From the NCBI RefSeq assembly GCF_033118175.1, contig NC_083694.1, forward strand, positions 35,301,608 through 35,365,607: a stretch of DNA of 64,000 bases, read 5' to 3'. This document shows, one piece after another, positions 22,830 to 34,551 of this stretch. The first letter of the stretch is position 1. Each line of letters begins with the position of its first letter. The notes below the pieces were generated by a model, which worked only from the letters and a program-made list of their open reading frames with translations, was not told where the DNA came from and searched no databases. A program made the position numbers and the translations under genes. This DNA comes from Dama dama (Eukaryota > Chordata > Mammalia > Artiodactyla > Cervidae).

Positions 22830-23731
22830 TTCAAAATTGGGAAAGGAGTAAGTCAAGCCTGTATATTGTCACCACGCTTATATAACATGAGAAATGCCAG
22901 GCTGGGTGAATCATAAGCTGGAATCAAGATTGCCAGGAGAAATATCAATAACCTCAGAAAGGCAGATGATATGACCCTAATGATAGAAAGCAAAGAGGAA
23001 CTAAAGAGCCTCTTGATGAAGGTGAAAGAGGAGAGTGAAAAAACTGGCTTAAAACTCAACATTTGAAAAACTAAGATCATGGCATCCAGTCCCATCATTT
23101 CATGGCAAATAGATGGGGGGAAAAAAACAGAAACAGTGACAGACTTTATTTTCTTAGGCTCCAAAATTACTGTGGAAGGTGACCACAGTTAAAAGATGCT
23201 TGCTCCTTGGGAAAAAAGTTATGATCAACCTAGATAGTGTATTAAAAAGCAAACACATCACTTTGACAACAAAGATCCATATAGTCAAAAGCTATGATTT
23301 TTCCAGTAGTCATGTACAGATGTGAGAGTTAGACCACAAAGAAGGCTGAGTGCCAAAGAATTGATGCTTTTGAACTGCAGTGCTGGAGAAGACACTTGAG
23401 AGTCCTTTGGACAACAAGATCAAACCAGTCAATCCCAAAGAAATCATCTCTGAATATTCATTGGAAGGACTGATGCTGAAGCTGAAGCTCTAATACTTTG
23501 GCCACCTAACGCGAAGAGCTGACTCATTGGAAAAGACCCTGATGTGGGGAAAGACTGAGGGCAGGAGGAAAAGGGGATGACATTGGATAAGATGGTTGGA
23601 TGGCATGATCGACTCAATGGACATAAGTCTGACCAAACTCTGGGAGACAGTGAAGGACAGGGAAGCCTGCTGTGCTGTTGTTCACGGAGTTGCAAAGAGT
23701 CGGACATGACTGAAGTGACTGAACAACACCA
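22830..23731 (+). mobile_element. BovB LINE, 0.9 kb, 5'-truncated
   Basis: Starts inside the RT at the motif B region (GGGAAAGGAGTAAGTCAAGCC) and runs to the BovB 3' end (GTCGGACATGACTGAAGTGACTGAAC). Flanks CTACTGTGGTT (about 22818-22828) and CCACTGTAGTT (about 23730-23740) may be a TSD with two mismatches. Confidence 0.92.
22850..23400 (+). pseudogene. BovB RT C-terminal remnant
   Basis: Encodes the part from motif B onward, but the YADD box is altered: CTCAGAAAGGCAGATGATATG at 22956-22976 reads R-K-A-D-D-M instead of R-Y-A-D-D-T, changing the tyrosine. Several stops (TGA after ATT at 23063) follow. Non-functional. Confidence 0.75.
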
Positions 23732-24604
23732 CTGTAGTTATTTAAATAGCTAGCCGAGAGTTATATTTAGACTGTTTACTAAAAGTTTATGATGAAAACT
23801 CAACACCTACCCCCCCTTTCTGTTACAAAATCTTTAGCTAAATCTGAACGGTACGAATGATTTTGATGGGAAGTGTGGAATGGACTGATTTTTACTGTAA
23901 ATTTGACAATAGAAATTCAGAGTCAAAAGTAAAGGTCTTGGAAACAAATTTAAGAAAAGGTACCTCCTTATTCTTCCTTTCTTAGCCATAGATAATGTAA
24001 GTTGTAAAGAATGAGTCACCAGATTCTTAGATTATGGTAGAAGTAAAAAAAAAATCCAGACGATTGCTTATTACTTAAAGGTTTCTAATAACATCAATAG
24101 CTACCATATTTTCTGGATTCTAAGATACCACTGACTGTCATATGCAACACTAATTTAATAATAGCTGTGGGCACAAAAATAAACAAAGCTACTAATTGTT
24201 CACAATAAATATGAGATGCATTCCAATTATGGAAAAAGCAAATTATGGGCAAAATGATCTTATCATTGAGAAAATACTGTACTTTGAAAATAGAAGATTT
24301 TAATTCTTTGTTTACTGGTTTTGAGACCTGTAATAAAACACTGGATCCTTTTGGATTTCAGTCATCTGATGCTACAAGGAGACCATTCTCTTCATCATCC
24401 CTATAAGCTGGAGGAAGGAAAGGACTAAGGAAGGGAAAAGCAGATCCGATGATCTTTGAGGGATCATTCTAGCTTCAAGACTTTCGGGCTGTGGTTCCAT
24501 GCTTTTTGATAATACAGTTCTTGAAAGAGAGAAGATCCTAATTTAATTCTTTTATGCAAACACTTGTGTTGATTTTCATTCTTATCTAAATCTTTATCAA
24601 AATT
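23732..24604. other. unique sequence, no gene seen
   Basis: AT-rich. A 61-residue frame at 23834-24019 has no signature. Confidence 0.4.
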
Positions 24605-24606
24605 CT

Positions 24607-25135
24607 TAGAGTGCATCTACCTTTGTAACCTCTGATTTTGAGAGGGTCCTTGAAGTTGTTGATTTTAGGAGTTGGTAAGTCACTCTTTTCATAAAATCTT
24701 TGACGACAAGCTCCAATAGCTCAGCAGACACAGCTTCCAATGAGCAGGACGGCAGCTCCTCTTCTAATAAGTTAATCCAATGGTTTTTGTCATGAGCAAA
24801 ACAAGAAATCATGTTTTTAATCATACTAAAAGGTCTCTGCATCTTGTTAACATCTGGAGTTCAATCACTTCTGTGCTAAAAACCGGGGAATGCTTCAGCA
24901 GGGCATAAATCTTGCCCCTCATTGTACATGCAATCCAGATGCTGGAGTAGAATTAACGTTCGTTTGTAACACATCTGGTGTCGGCAGCTTTGAGTAAACT
25001 CTAATAGAAAGAGTGCGGAACTAACGTGGCATTACACCTTCCCTCGGGCCAGGGGTTCTAGACTGAAGGTAAAAGCCTGCAGGTGTCCCTTGGGGCTTAG
25101 CAATAAACTGCACTAATCAGCTCTGGCATTGTGTT
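24607..25135 (-). pseudogene. possible decayed coding segment of unknown origin
   Basis: On the minus strand two adjoining frames look more protein-like than their surroundings. The first, about 24825-25010, reads SLLKAADTRCVTNE then, after a stop, GKIYALLKHSPVFSTEV and IELQMLTRCRDLL. After a shift the frame 24606-24842 reads NLLEEELPSCSLEAVSAELL and continues with ELVVKDFMKRVTYQLLK to a stop. The helix-rich composition and the change of frame would suit a processed pseudogene. I do not recognise the parent gene, no poly(A) tail or TSD is evident, and chance is not excluded. Confidence 0.3.
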
Positions 25136-25384
25136 AAGTGCAGGGTGTTTTGAATTTTCCACAGAAATTTCACAGCACAGTAATTCTACATTCCAACTGT
25201 CTGCTTTTGACAACTCTTTAGATTTGCCACCATCTTGTAACTCCGAATAAAGTAAAAGTCCAGAATCATTGTCAGGGTTGGACTATCCCAAAAGATGGAA
25301 AGGGCAGATCATGAGCAGAGTGGTAGTAGGTGAATAAAAAGACTGAATTAACTGTAAGTATAAGAATTGGCTTAGAACCTGCAG
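25136..25384. other. no clear feature
   Basis: Short unique stretch; nothing named. Confidence 0.35.
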
Positions 25385-25505
25385 TGAAAGGCAGTCTGGT
25401 GGAGGTGAAAGAGCATTGGATTTGAATTGGGACGTCTGAGCTTAAATCCCACCTCTGGCGTGTGGGCATAAGTCCAAAATTACCTGGGTCACAATTTCTC
25501 ACAAG
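25385..25505 (+). mobile_element. MIR SINE 5' half
   Basis: AGAGCATTGGATTTGAATTGGGACGTCTGAGCTTAAATCCCACCTCTGGC matches the first half of MIR. Confidence 0.75.
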
Positions 25506-27039
25506 GACATTTGAGAGCCAAATAAAATGGCTTTTTGTAACATAAGAATCAAGTCCACATTTCTTAGAGTAGCATCTTAATTAATTTCATAATATAGCTA
25601 TCCTTTCCAATTGCCTTTATACTCATACCTGAGTTTTAAGTTACCACAAATGTCATGCTCTTTAAAATCCCGTTGCATACTTTTGTACTTTGGAGTCTTT
25701 GTTCTTGATATTCCTATTGGTTTTAATGCTTTGCTTCAGTTCATTTGCTGACCACTATTTCCCACTTAGCTCTGTCTCTATAACACACTTGAATGTGTCT
25801 CTATTCATGAACAATTTTTGAGGAGCATCATATAGAGCTCAATTGTTTTGTGCTCCTATCTTCTTGACTAGACTTTGATCCTACTTCATGAGAATCTATG
25901 AGAGAAGAAGTGGTGTCTATCAGAAGCATTTAATAAAGTCTGAAGGATATATTTCATGTTGTTGCAGATGGCCTCCAATTAAATCATAATTCTAGGAGAA
26001 AATTATTTGTTATAGTCTAGTGATAAAACATGCAACTGCTACTGCATAATTGGATGGTTTATATTAAGGTTTAAAAGAACATCTAGTTAACTATAACTGT
26101 TCTTATGATGACACTGCATTCTGTTGGGGGTCAGGCTTTGAAGTCAGGGAAGTAAAGATGCTCACATCATAAGGACATCTAAAGAAAGACCAGGTTTATA
26201 CTTTTTCTTTCATGATCTGCCTGGCTCTTGTGCTCACTGAGGGAAACTGTGGGTGAAACTGTCCACCTTTTCAAAGCACTCGTCTTTATTTTAATTCTGT
26301 GCAGCATGTATGGTTGAATTATATGAGTTAAATGTGCACATGACAGGACTCCACTGATCATATGTTTTGAATCTGTATTTGCAACTATAACTAGAATGCC
26401 AGAAGAAGCTACTTTCCCACTTAGACTTGAAAACTGCCACACCACAAAATGAATCACATAGAATAAAAGAGATAAGACATGAACACTGATAAATGTTTAT
26501 CACCTCATTAGAAGAAAAAAATGTGAACTGAAAATGTAACATTGACAATGGTACTGATGTTGTAAAGAGGCAGATCTCTAGCAGTGATAAGATCCTGATA
26601 ATGTGACTTTGCTTGGGGAGCATTTATGTTTTCCTCAGTACTTCCTTATGTTTTATTCATTCATTTATTTGCCTTCTCTGTCCATCTGTGAAGTAATTCC
26701 ATAGGGAAGAAGGAAAACCAAAGAATGACTATATCAATCTAAAAATAGCCAGGTAGGATTCATCAGTTGTTCAATAGAAAGGTTTTGTAAATTAACATAT
26801 AAATATTTATTGAGGAAAGCAGCTTTGATTGAATAAGACATATTCATTTCATGTTTGATGAATAAATAACTAAGAGAAAAGACCACTGAGGTGCTGAAAG
26901 AAAACGCATGCATATACATACACAGAAATGCTGAGAGAATTCACAACCAAGAGACTTTTACTATAACCAACACACATTGTAAAGCAAGTAAGCTCCAATT
27001 AAAAAAAGAAATACTAAAGAATATATTTTAAGATAAAGG
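25506..27039. other. unique sequence, no gene seen
   Basis: No repeat named with confidence. Overlapping 92- and 110-residue minus-strand frames at 26179-26623 are serine/hydrophobic-rich with no recognisable domain; I treat them as chance ORFs. Confidence 0.4.
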
Positions 27040-28015
27040 AAAATTATAACAGTAGAAGCACAAGAAGCAAAGGACAGTTCTGGAAAGGGTAAATATATAG
27101 ATAAATATAAAAGAATATTGACTTTAAAATAATAATAATGTAACTTCTGTGGGGCTTACAATGTGTAGAAGCATATGACGAAACACAAAATGGAAAGAGT
27201 GGGGTAGAGAATAATGGAGTTATACTGTTCTAAATTTCTTGAATTATTGAAAAAGTAGTAAGTGTATTAATTTAAGATAGACTATAATAAATTAGAGTGT
27301 GTCTTGCAACTTTTTGGGTAGTCACTAAAATCAAGGACATTAAAAGGTATAATAGAAGTCTAACAGAGGAGATAAAGTGGAACATTAAAAAAAAAAAAAT
27401 GACTATTACAAAGGAGGGGCTTCCCAGATAGCTCTAGATGTAAAGAATCCACATACCAATGCAGGAGACACAAAAGATGCGGGTTCAATCCCTGGGTCAG
27501 GAAGATCCCCATTCCAGTATTCTTGCCTGGAAAATTCCATGGGCAGAGGAACCTGGTGGGCTACAGTCCATGGGGGCCACAAAGAGTTAGACATGACTGA
27601 GGAACAGTGCATATTATAAAGGAAGACAGGAAAGGAATTTAAAAAAAAAAAAGAAAAGAAACAGAAGGGGAAAAAATAGAGCAAGTATGGCAGACTTAAA
27701 CCCAGCTGTATTAATAATTGTATGATATACAAATGAATGAAACAAGATTTCAAGATTGTTAACAAGATTTTTAGGCTGGATTTCTAAAGGAATACAATTA
27801 TGGCCGCTTAAAGAAATACACAATAAACATAAAAATACACAAAGTTTAAAAGTAAGAGAACAGCAACAACAAGACACACCAAGGAAGCATTAACTATACT
27901 GACATCGAAGTAGGCTTGAAGGTGAGAAGAGCTGAGAGATAAAGAGGGATATTTCAACATATTAAGTGGGTCAATCCCTCTAGGAACACAGATCCTGGAT
28001 AATCCCTAGCAAGTT
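27040..28015 (+). mobile_element. old L1M, ORF2 start region, split by a SINE
   Basis: Left part: TAGACTATAATAAATTAGAG, TAACAGAGGAGATAAAGTGGAAC. Right part after the SINE: GTATGGCAGACTTAAACCCAGC, AAAAGTAAGAGAACAGCAAC, GAGAGATAAAGAGGGATATTTC. Both are consecutive stretches upstream of and within the L1M ORF2 endonuclease, in sense and collinear, so the Bov-tA at 27416-27611 landed inside an existing L1. Confidence 0.72.
27416..27611 (+). mobile_element. Bov-tA SINE inside an L1M, with TSD
   Basis: From GGGCTTCCCAGATAGCTC to AGAGTTAGACATGACTGAGG. Flanked by TATTACAAAGGA (27404-27415) and TATTATAAAGGA (27612-27623), 11 of 12 matching. Confidence 0.92.
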
Positions 28016-28027
28016 TAATTTTAAAAA

Positions 28028-28112
28028 CAAAAGGGGAGAGAGAGGAGGAGTAGAGAGGGAAGGTTGGGAGCGGAAGGGAAAAGGTAGGAGGAAAGGGGAA
28101 GGGGATAACAGA
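28028..28112. repeat. GA-rich low-complexity tract
   Basis: Almost entirely A and G (GGGGAGAGAGAGGAGGAG... GGAAAGGGGAAGGGG). Confidence 0.85.
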
Positions 28113-28226
28113 GAGAACTAGTGACCAATATAAAGATAAAATGAGAAAAACTACATGCATTAAAAAGATGAGAAATATTATAAACAGTTTTACACCAGTA
28201 ATTTAACAACTTGGGTTAAATGGGCA

Positions 28227-28440
28227 TGCGTGCATGTTCAGTCATGTCCAACTCTTTGGGACTCCATGGACTGTAGCCACCAGGCTCCTCTGCCCATGAA
28301 AGTTTCCAGGCAAGAATACTGGAGTGTGTTGTCATTTCCTTCTCTAGGGAATCTTCCCCACCTAGGGATCCAACTCAAATCTCTTGCCTCTCCTGCATTG
28401 GCAGGCAGCCTCTTTACCACTGTGCCACCTGGGAAGCCTA
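28227..28440 (-). mobile_element. Bov-tA SINE, antisense, with exact 13-bp TSD
   Basis: Reverse-complement Bov-tA, ending at the right with GCCACCTGGGAAGCCTA. Flanks GGTTAAATGGGCA at 28214-28226 and 28441-28453 are identical, giving precise edges. Confidence 0.95.
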
Positions 28441-28550
28441 GGTTAAATGGGCAAGTGCCTTTAAAATCACTGCTCAAATTACCCTCATGATCAGGTGGAC
28501 GATTACCTTCCTGGTCATGTTACGCATGGGCCTTCACAACAGAGCCCCAG

Positions 28551-29033
28551 TGTTAGGGGAAGCACACTGACTGAAACCACCCACCCTGGCCAGGCACGAT
28601 AATAACTATTTGCCTGAGTTGTTTTATGATAGAAGGTCCTGGTAAGGAACATGGAACTAATAAGCCTCCACCAACCGGAAGAATTCAGGAAAGGTCAAAA
28701 GGAGATACCACATGTCCAACCACTTCCCAGAATCCTTCCTGCTGGCATCCATCTTGACTGAACAAGGTGCGCACCACCAGGAAGGACTCTGACTCAGAAT
28801 GATTGGCTAAAGACAACCCAGAAACTAATCCCATCACCATAAAACCCAAGATTGCGAGCCACATAGCAGAGCAGCTCTCCTGGGTTCCTTACCCTACTGC
28901 TGTCCACCCAGGCACCCTTTCCCAATAAAATCTCTTGCTTTGTCAGCACATGTGTCTCCTCAGACAATTCATTTCCGAGTGTTAGACAACAGCCCACTTT
29001 CAGGCCTTGGAAGGGGTCCCCCTTCCTGCAACA
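28551..29033 (+). mobile_element. solo LTR, BTLTR1-like bovine endogenous retrovirus
   Basis: A 483-bp unit bounded by TG...CA: it starts TGTTAGGGGAAGCACAC and ends CCTTCCTGCAACA. It has LTR-like signals: CCATAAAACCC near 28837 in the promoter position and AATAAA at 28924-28929, followed by a GTGTCTCCTCAGACAATTC R/U5-type region. No primer-binding site or gag follows, so it is a solo LTR. Flanking bases CCCCAG and CCAAGC are only a partial duplication. It is well preserved, so a comparatively recent insertion. The family name is from memory. Confidence 0.8.
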
Positions 29034-29384
29034 CCAAGCCCTGAATGCCTACAGAGACCACCGGACCTGCCTAAGATCCTGCAGTGAGCAGACTCCTGAG
29101 GTAGAATGATATTCCCTATTTGCCTGAGACTGGGATTTCCCAAGCCACAGGACATTTAGTGCTAGAACAAGGAAAGCCCCAAACAAACCAAGATGATTTC
29201 ACTACACAGTGTCTTCCAAAAATCTTCCAGGGGTGGAGAGGACTGGTTCTGTGCAGTCTCTCCTGGCATCCTCAAGTGTTGAGGTATCAGTTCTCAGAAC
29301 ACACCCACATTCTGAGGCACAGCTTTGGGGAAGCTCAGATGTGATAACATCTTTAAAAGACTTTTTTACCCAACTCACCTAGGT
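29034..29384. other. no clear feature
   Basis: Unique sequence following the LTR; a 74-residue frame at 29120-29344 has no signature. Confidence 0.4.
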
Positions 29385-29580
29385 TGTTCAGTCACTAAGT
29401 CATGTCTTTGAGACCCCATGGACTGCAGCCCATCAGGCTCCTCTGTCCATGGGATTTCCCAGGCAAGAATACTGGTGGGTTGCCATTTCCTTCTCCAGGG
29501 GATCTTCCCGACCAGGAATTAAACTCAAGTCTCCTGCAAGTCTTCTGCACTGCAGGCAGTGTTGAAACACCAAGGAAGCC
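29385..29580 (-). mobile_element. Bov-tA SINE, antisense
   Basis: GTTCAGTCACTAAGTCATGTC ... GAAACACCAAGGAAGCC; the head is degraded (GTGTTGAAACACC in place of the usual CTTTACCACTGAGCC). No clear TSD. Confidence 0.88.
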
Positions 29581-29984
29581 TAACTTACTAAGAGAATGGC
29601 TTAATCATTGTTCTTTACTATAATAAGTGTTATCCTCTGTATTCATCCAAAATATTGAGAACACCTTACCCTTCCACCCATGCATACATGTATTTTCTAA
29701 ATGAAATTTTGTGTTCATATTCCCCATTATCTAAAGCTATCCAGGTTTACCTAAGCTTTCATCCTTTACCTTTCCCCCCAAAAAGTCCTCCTCCAGACAA
29801 GAAACTATCTTTAAATGTAAACACAAACAGCTGTAATCATATACAACATCTGACAATTCTCTCATTCAGTCAGTGAAGAGAAGATGATGTGAAAACCCCA
29901 TATTCCTATTTTGCTGCAGGTTGCATTTTTTTAAAAAATGAAGGACAGAAAAAGCAACAGATTATTTGCATTTCAGTTTTTCCT
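29581..29984. other. no clear feature
   Basis: Unique sequence; the frame at 29655-29876 is not convincing. Confidence 0.4.
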
Positions 29985-30443
29985 TTTTCCTTTTTAAAAA
30001 ATTGGAATATAGTTGATTTACAACATTGTGTTAGTTTCAGGTAAATATTAATAGAAAAGTGATTTATACATTTTTTTGATTATTTTCCCTTATAGGTTAC
30101 TTTAAAATACTGAGTACAGTTCCTGTGCTATACACTAGGTCCTGTTGTTTATCTATTTTATATATAGTAGTGTGTATCTATTAATCCCAAATTCCTAATT
30201 TATTCCACACCTCCCTTTCCCTTTTGGTAACCATAAGTTTGTTTTCTATATCAGTTATTTTTGTTTTGTATATAATTTCATTTGTATCATTTTTTTCTTT
30301 AGATTCCACTTATAAGCAATATCATATGATATTTGTCTTTCTCTGTCTGACTTACTTCAACTAATAAGTGAGTCTCTAGGTCCATCCATGGTGCTGCAAA
30401 TGGCATTATTTCATTCTTTTTTATGGCTGAGTAATATCCCTAT
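29985..30443 (-). mobile_element. artiodactyl L1 3' end, antisense
   Basis: Antisense counterpart of the element at 2088-4285: GGAATATAGTTGATTTACAAC, CTATACACTAGGTCCTGTTG, TTGTCTTTCTCTGTCTGAC, CTAGGTCCATCCATGGTGC. 5'-truncated at the right. Confidence 0.85.
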
Positions 30444-30845
30444 GGTCTTTTTCTTTTCTTTTCTTTTTGCTGTTTCTCCTTAGAAACCCAATAGCTTACT
30501 GCAGGGTGAATGAATGAGAAGGAATTTGGAAAACATTACTAAAATAATAGCTTAAAGTGTTTGGCCTTCAATTAAATGGTAGGCCTATTATAATCATTAT
30601 TATTGCTGGTTTTTCTTTTTTAATTAAAACAAGTATAGGACAGGAAAGGAGTGCTGGGAACTTGGTTTAATCCTCTAAGCATTAGATCATTTAAACTTAA
30701 AAACTCAAAAAGTAAAAGCTATGAATTGTCACAGTCTTTCAGGACATAAGTCCAAAATTATTTTGAACGTGAGCAATACTCTATCTTATTTTTGCTTCCT
30801 CTACATATTAAAGTCCTTAAATGATCAGCAAACCTGATTTGCTTT
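30444..30845. other. no clear feature
   Basis: Unique AT-rich sequence with a short TTTTC repeat near 30447-30467. Confidence 0.4.
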
Positions 30846-30940
30846 GGGGCTCCTTGTGGAAGGATCATACCTTAGTTATCTTTGAAGCTCCAGATGCCTA
30901 CTTCAATATAGGCATTCAAAATTGTAATTGACTTGAATTT
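30846..30940 (+). mobile_element. L2 3' end fragment
   Basis: GGGCTCCTTGTGGAAGGATC...CCTTAGTTATCTTTGAAGC...AGATGCCTAC...TAGGCATTCAAAATTG follows the L2 3' order. Confidence 0.5.
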
Positions 30941-31055
30941 ATCTAAGTAAGCTGAGATTTCCTAACTGCTTCTTACTTGGGGCTCCAGAGATTTAAGTTG
31001 TCACTAGCCAGAGGAATAACCTAGGTGTCACTGAAAACTATTTCCTTGAGGTATA

Positions 31056-31374
31056 TGCTGTGCTTAGTCACTCAGTCGTGTCTGACTCTGTGACCACATG
31101 GACTGTAGTCCACCAGGCACTTCTGTCCATGGAGATTCTCCAGGCAAGAACACTGGAGTGGGTTGCCATGCCCTCCTCCAGGGGATCTCCCCAGCCCAGG
31201 GATCAAACCCAGGTCTCCCACATTGCAGGTGGATTATTTTCCATCTGAGCCACCAAGGAAGCCCAAGAATACTGATAGCTTATCCCTTTTCCAGGGAATT
31301 TTCCTGACCCAGGGTCAAAACAGGCTCTCCTGCATTGCAGGTGGATTCTTTACCAGCTGAGCTACCAGAGAAGC
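31056..31374 (-). mobile_element. Bov-tA SINE with doubled head, antisense
   Basis: One tail at the left (GTGCTTAGTCACTCAGTCGTG) and two tRNA-like heads to the right, ending near 31258 (GAGCCACCAAGGAAGCCC) and near 31374 (GAGCTACCAGAGAAGCCC). Same two-headed design as at 9650-9929. Three overlapping frames across it are chance ORFs. Confidence 0.9.
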
Positions 31375-31644
31375 CCTTTCTTTGAGCTAGAGGGCAACTT
31401 AACTTTGCAAATCATCAAAAAACAAAACATAAATTAAGCAGAAAACATTGTATTAATCTTGAAAGGAAAAACTTCCATTTCATTGCACCTCATATTCTGG
31501 GTGAACATTTTCCAGTAAAAGCAAAGTGGAAAGAGGCACTAGGAAAGAGGAGCATCTCCCTGGGGAGGATAGGGGCAAGGAGTCTTGCATATGAACAGGG
31601 GCTCTTAAAAAATGGAAAGGCTCTTCCCCCTACCCCAGGGTAGC
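31375..31644. other. no clear feature
   Basis: Short unique stretch before an L1 fragment. Confidence 0.35.
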
Positions 31645-31945
31645 AATACTTACATCTGACAAAATAGACTTTAAAACAGAGACTAACAAGGGACAATGAA
31701 GGACATTACATAATGATGAAAGTATCAATCCAAGAAGAAGATATAACATTTGTAAATATATATGCACCCAAAACAGGAGCACCTAATTATATAAAGCAAA
31801 TGTTAACAGACAGAAAGGGAGAAGTTGACAGTAGCACAATACTTATAGGGGACTTGAACATCCCCATTTACATCAATGGTCAGATCACCCAGACAGAAAA
31901 TAAGGAAACATTGACTTTAAATGATACATGAGACTAAGTGGACTT
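31645..31945 (+). mobile_element. L1 ORF2 endonuclease fragment
   Basis: The 72-residue open frame at 31713-31931 reads ITFVNIYAPKTGAPNYIKQ and later TILIGDLNIP, the conserved NIYAP and GDxN segments of the L1 apurinic-like endonuclease, followed by KETLTLND. The consensus Phe in GDFN is Leu, and the rest of ORF2 is missing. An isolated 300-bp fragment. Confidence 0.85.
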
Positions 31946-32485
31946 TAAAACAAAAAAACTGTTGTAAAAACCACAGAAAATAAAATTTTACAGTCTTTAA
32001 AAAAAAGTAACAAGGATTCTCTTTAATCTGAAAGGGTAAGAAAAATGGTAAGTTGGTTAAGTTTACAAAAAATAAGTAAAGGTATATAGGATTCCCTCCT
32101 AATGTGAGAAAAGTGGCTTGTATATCAGTATTCTGAAGGTTGTTTGTTTTTTTTTAAATCAAAGATTGGAAAGATATAAAGTTCTGCTTCGAGTATGCAT
32201 CTGGTTATAAAGTAAAACATTGTTTAAGGAGTCTTTAGATAAACTTAGAGATTATAGATTGAATAATCTATTAAATGAAGTCCAGAAAATATGGAATAGG
32301 TGCTACCTTAAGTTTTCTTTGGTCTGAGACAAGTAGAGTTAAAGTTGTGTTCTCTGTTAATCAGTTAATTTTTCCTGATGCACTTTTATCGCTTTTATTT
32401 TCAGACTTATATCATTTGGCTTTATTTTGTTGATATTAAATTATTAAATGACTCATCAGATGAATTGAATTCATATTTTGTATTT
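31946..32485. other. no clear feature
   Basis: AT-rich unique sequence. Confidence 0.35.
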
Positions 32486-32706
32486 ATGTGTGTGTGCTAA
32501 ATTGCTTCAGTCTTGTCTGACTCTTTGCAATCTATGTACTGTAGCCCACCAGGCTCCTCTGTCCGTGGGATTCTTCAGGTAAGAATACTGGAGTGGGTTG
32601 CCATGCCCTGCTCCAGGGGATCTTCCTGACCCAGAGATCGAACCCAGGTCTCTTACCTCCCCTGCATTTGCAGGAGGCTTCCTACCACTAGCATCACCTG
32701 GTATGG
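32486..32706 (-). mobile_element. Bov-tA SINE, antisense
   Basis: TGTGTGTGCTAAATTGCTTCAG ... CCACTAGCATCACCTGG, with the TG-type tail at the left. Edges approximate. Confidence 0.88.
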
Positions 32707-33359
32707 TGAACTTTTTATGCCACTGTTTATCTATTTATCATGAGGTTTTTTTCTCTTTTTCTTCCTTTCCTAACTTCCATGGGTTACATCACATTTCTCT
32801 GTTTCCTTTACTTTTACTATGTATTTTATTATTTTAGCCATAACCTTTTAAAATGTATCCTAAAAGCTTATATTTTGCTTTTAAGAAAGAAATGAAGAAT
32901 TACTATTTGTAGTTCTTCACCCAAAGGCAATGAGATTAGTATTCTTTAATGTCTTCCAAAATCCTCTTACCAGAGTAAGAAGTTAGTGTTATCTATTTTT
33001 GGATATACTTTAAAAGTCCAAAAATTACTGTAACAGAAAATGTTCATTTAGAATGATCAATATGCTTTACTGATTTCTGTGCTTACAGTTGCTCCTTGCA
33101 ATCCATTCTACCTCTGTTTCTCTACTCAGACACCCAGTTCTCCTCCACAGAAGCAAGCACTCTGAACAGTTCTTTATCCTTATAAAAATAATCTATATAT
33201 CTACAGGCATGTATATCTGTATATACATATAGATACAAATATATACACATGTATGTGTGTGAGTCTCTCCATGTGTATATGTGCATGTAGACATACACAA
33301 TATTTTCACATATTTTAACACTAAATATAATATGCTATCCTTGCTTTATAAACTTAAAA
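32707..33359. other. AT-rich, with a TATA/TG microsatellite-like stretch
   Basis: 33190-33300 is an impure ATATAC/TGTGTG stretch. No gene. Confidence 0.4.
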
Positions 33360-33775
33360 ACATATTTTAGAGATAATGCTGTATCTATACCTTATTCTTT
33401 TTAAAGAATTCATATCATTCTATAATGTGATGATATATAACTTATTTAATCAAACCCATATCATTAAACATTTAGACTGTTTCAAATCTCTTGCTATTAC
33501 AAACAATACTGAAACAAATATCCTAATAAAAACACACATTTAAGTGTGCTCAGGGGGTAAATTTCTACAATTAAACATGTGAAAACAAAGGCTATATGCA
33601 CTTATAATTTTGATAGCTATCACTATATTTGACCTCCAGAGAGGTTTAACAATGTACATGTTTACTAATTATGTATGAGTGCCTATTTCACTCATCCTCA
33701 CCAACACACTATGATGTTAAACTTTATGATTTTTGCCAATATGATAGGTGAAAAGATGTAGCTTAATACTATGAT
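33360..33775 (-). mobile_element. old L1M 3' region, antisense
   Basis: CATTTAGACTGTTTCAAATCTCTTGC, TTTTGATAGCTATCACTATATTTGACCTCC, TTGCCAATATGATAGGTGAAAAGATG follow the antisense 3' end of L1M. Confidence 0.75.
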
Positions 33776-34325
33776 TTGTAGGTTTCTTTAGAATGGGTCA
33801 GGTTAAGCAACTTCTATCAGTTTAAAAGAGATCTGAGGATTTTTTTCATTTCAACTCTTCCAAGACACCTATTTTAGGCATAATTTTTATGTAAAACATA
33901 GAGCTTTATATTTTATTATGATCAAAAATGACTTTTTAATAAAAGAGTTACCCGCATATATTTATGGAGGCCAGTCTTCTTTGGTCTAAATTCTGTCATT
34001 TTTGTCATGCTTTTTGTTTTTATTTCTATTGTAAAATATTATTTCTAGTGTAAAAAATGTTACACTACATGATCTATTTTCTTTCCTTTGTTCTCTATTT
34101 ACATTTTCTTGATTTTTAAAATTCTTAATAACTTGGAATGATAATCATATTTTATAACACAAAGACATATACATCTCAATCATCATCTGATTTAATAGGG
34201 TATTTCTGCCAAATCTTTAAAACATTAATCATTTCAATGATATTTAAATTGTTCCAGAGAAAACCTTCTACTGAAGTCTTGGGTGAACCATAAATGTTTA
34301 TTACCACTACCTTCACTGAACATTG
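33776..34325. other. no clear feature
   Basis: AT-rich unique sequence. Confidence 0.35.
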
Positions 34326-34336
34326 TCCTGGAAGTA

Positions 34337-34551
34337 CTGTGTATGTATGTGAACTAAGTTATGTCCGACTCTTTGCGACCCCGTGGACTGTAACCTGCCA
34401 GTCTCTTCTGTCATGGAATTTTCTGGGCAAGAATACTGGAGTGGGTTGCCATTTCCTATTCCAGGAGGTCTTCCTGACTCAGGGATGGAACACTCATCTC
34501 CTGCATTGGCAAGCGGATCCTTTTTAACTTTGCCCACCACCTAGGGAGCCC
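34337..34551 (-). mobile_element. Bov-tA SINE, antisense, with TSD
   Basis: Flanks TCCTGGAAGTA (34326-34336) and TCCTGGAGGTA (34552-34562) match in 10 of 11. The body from GTGTATGTATGTGAACTAAG to CACCACCTAGGGAGCC is full length. Confidence 0.92.

Noticed and set aside
31713..31931. 72-residue frame as a novel small gene
   Set aside because: NIYAPKTGAPNY and GDLN identify it as L1 endonuclease.
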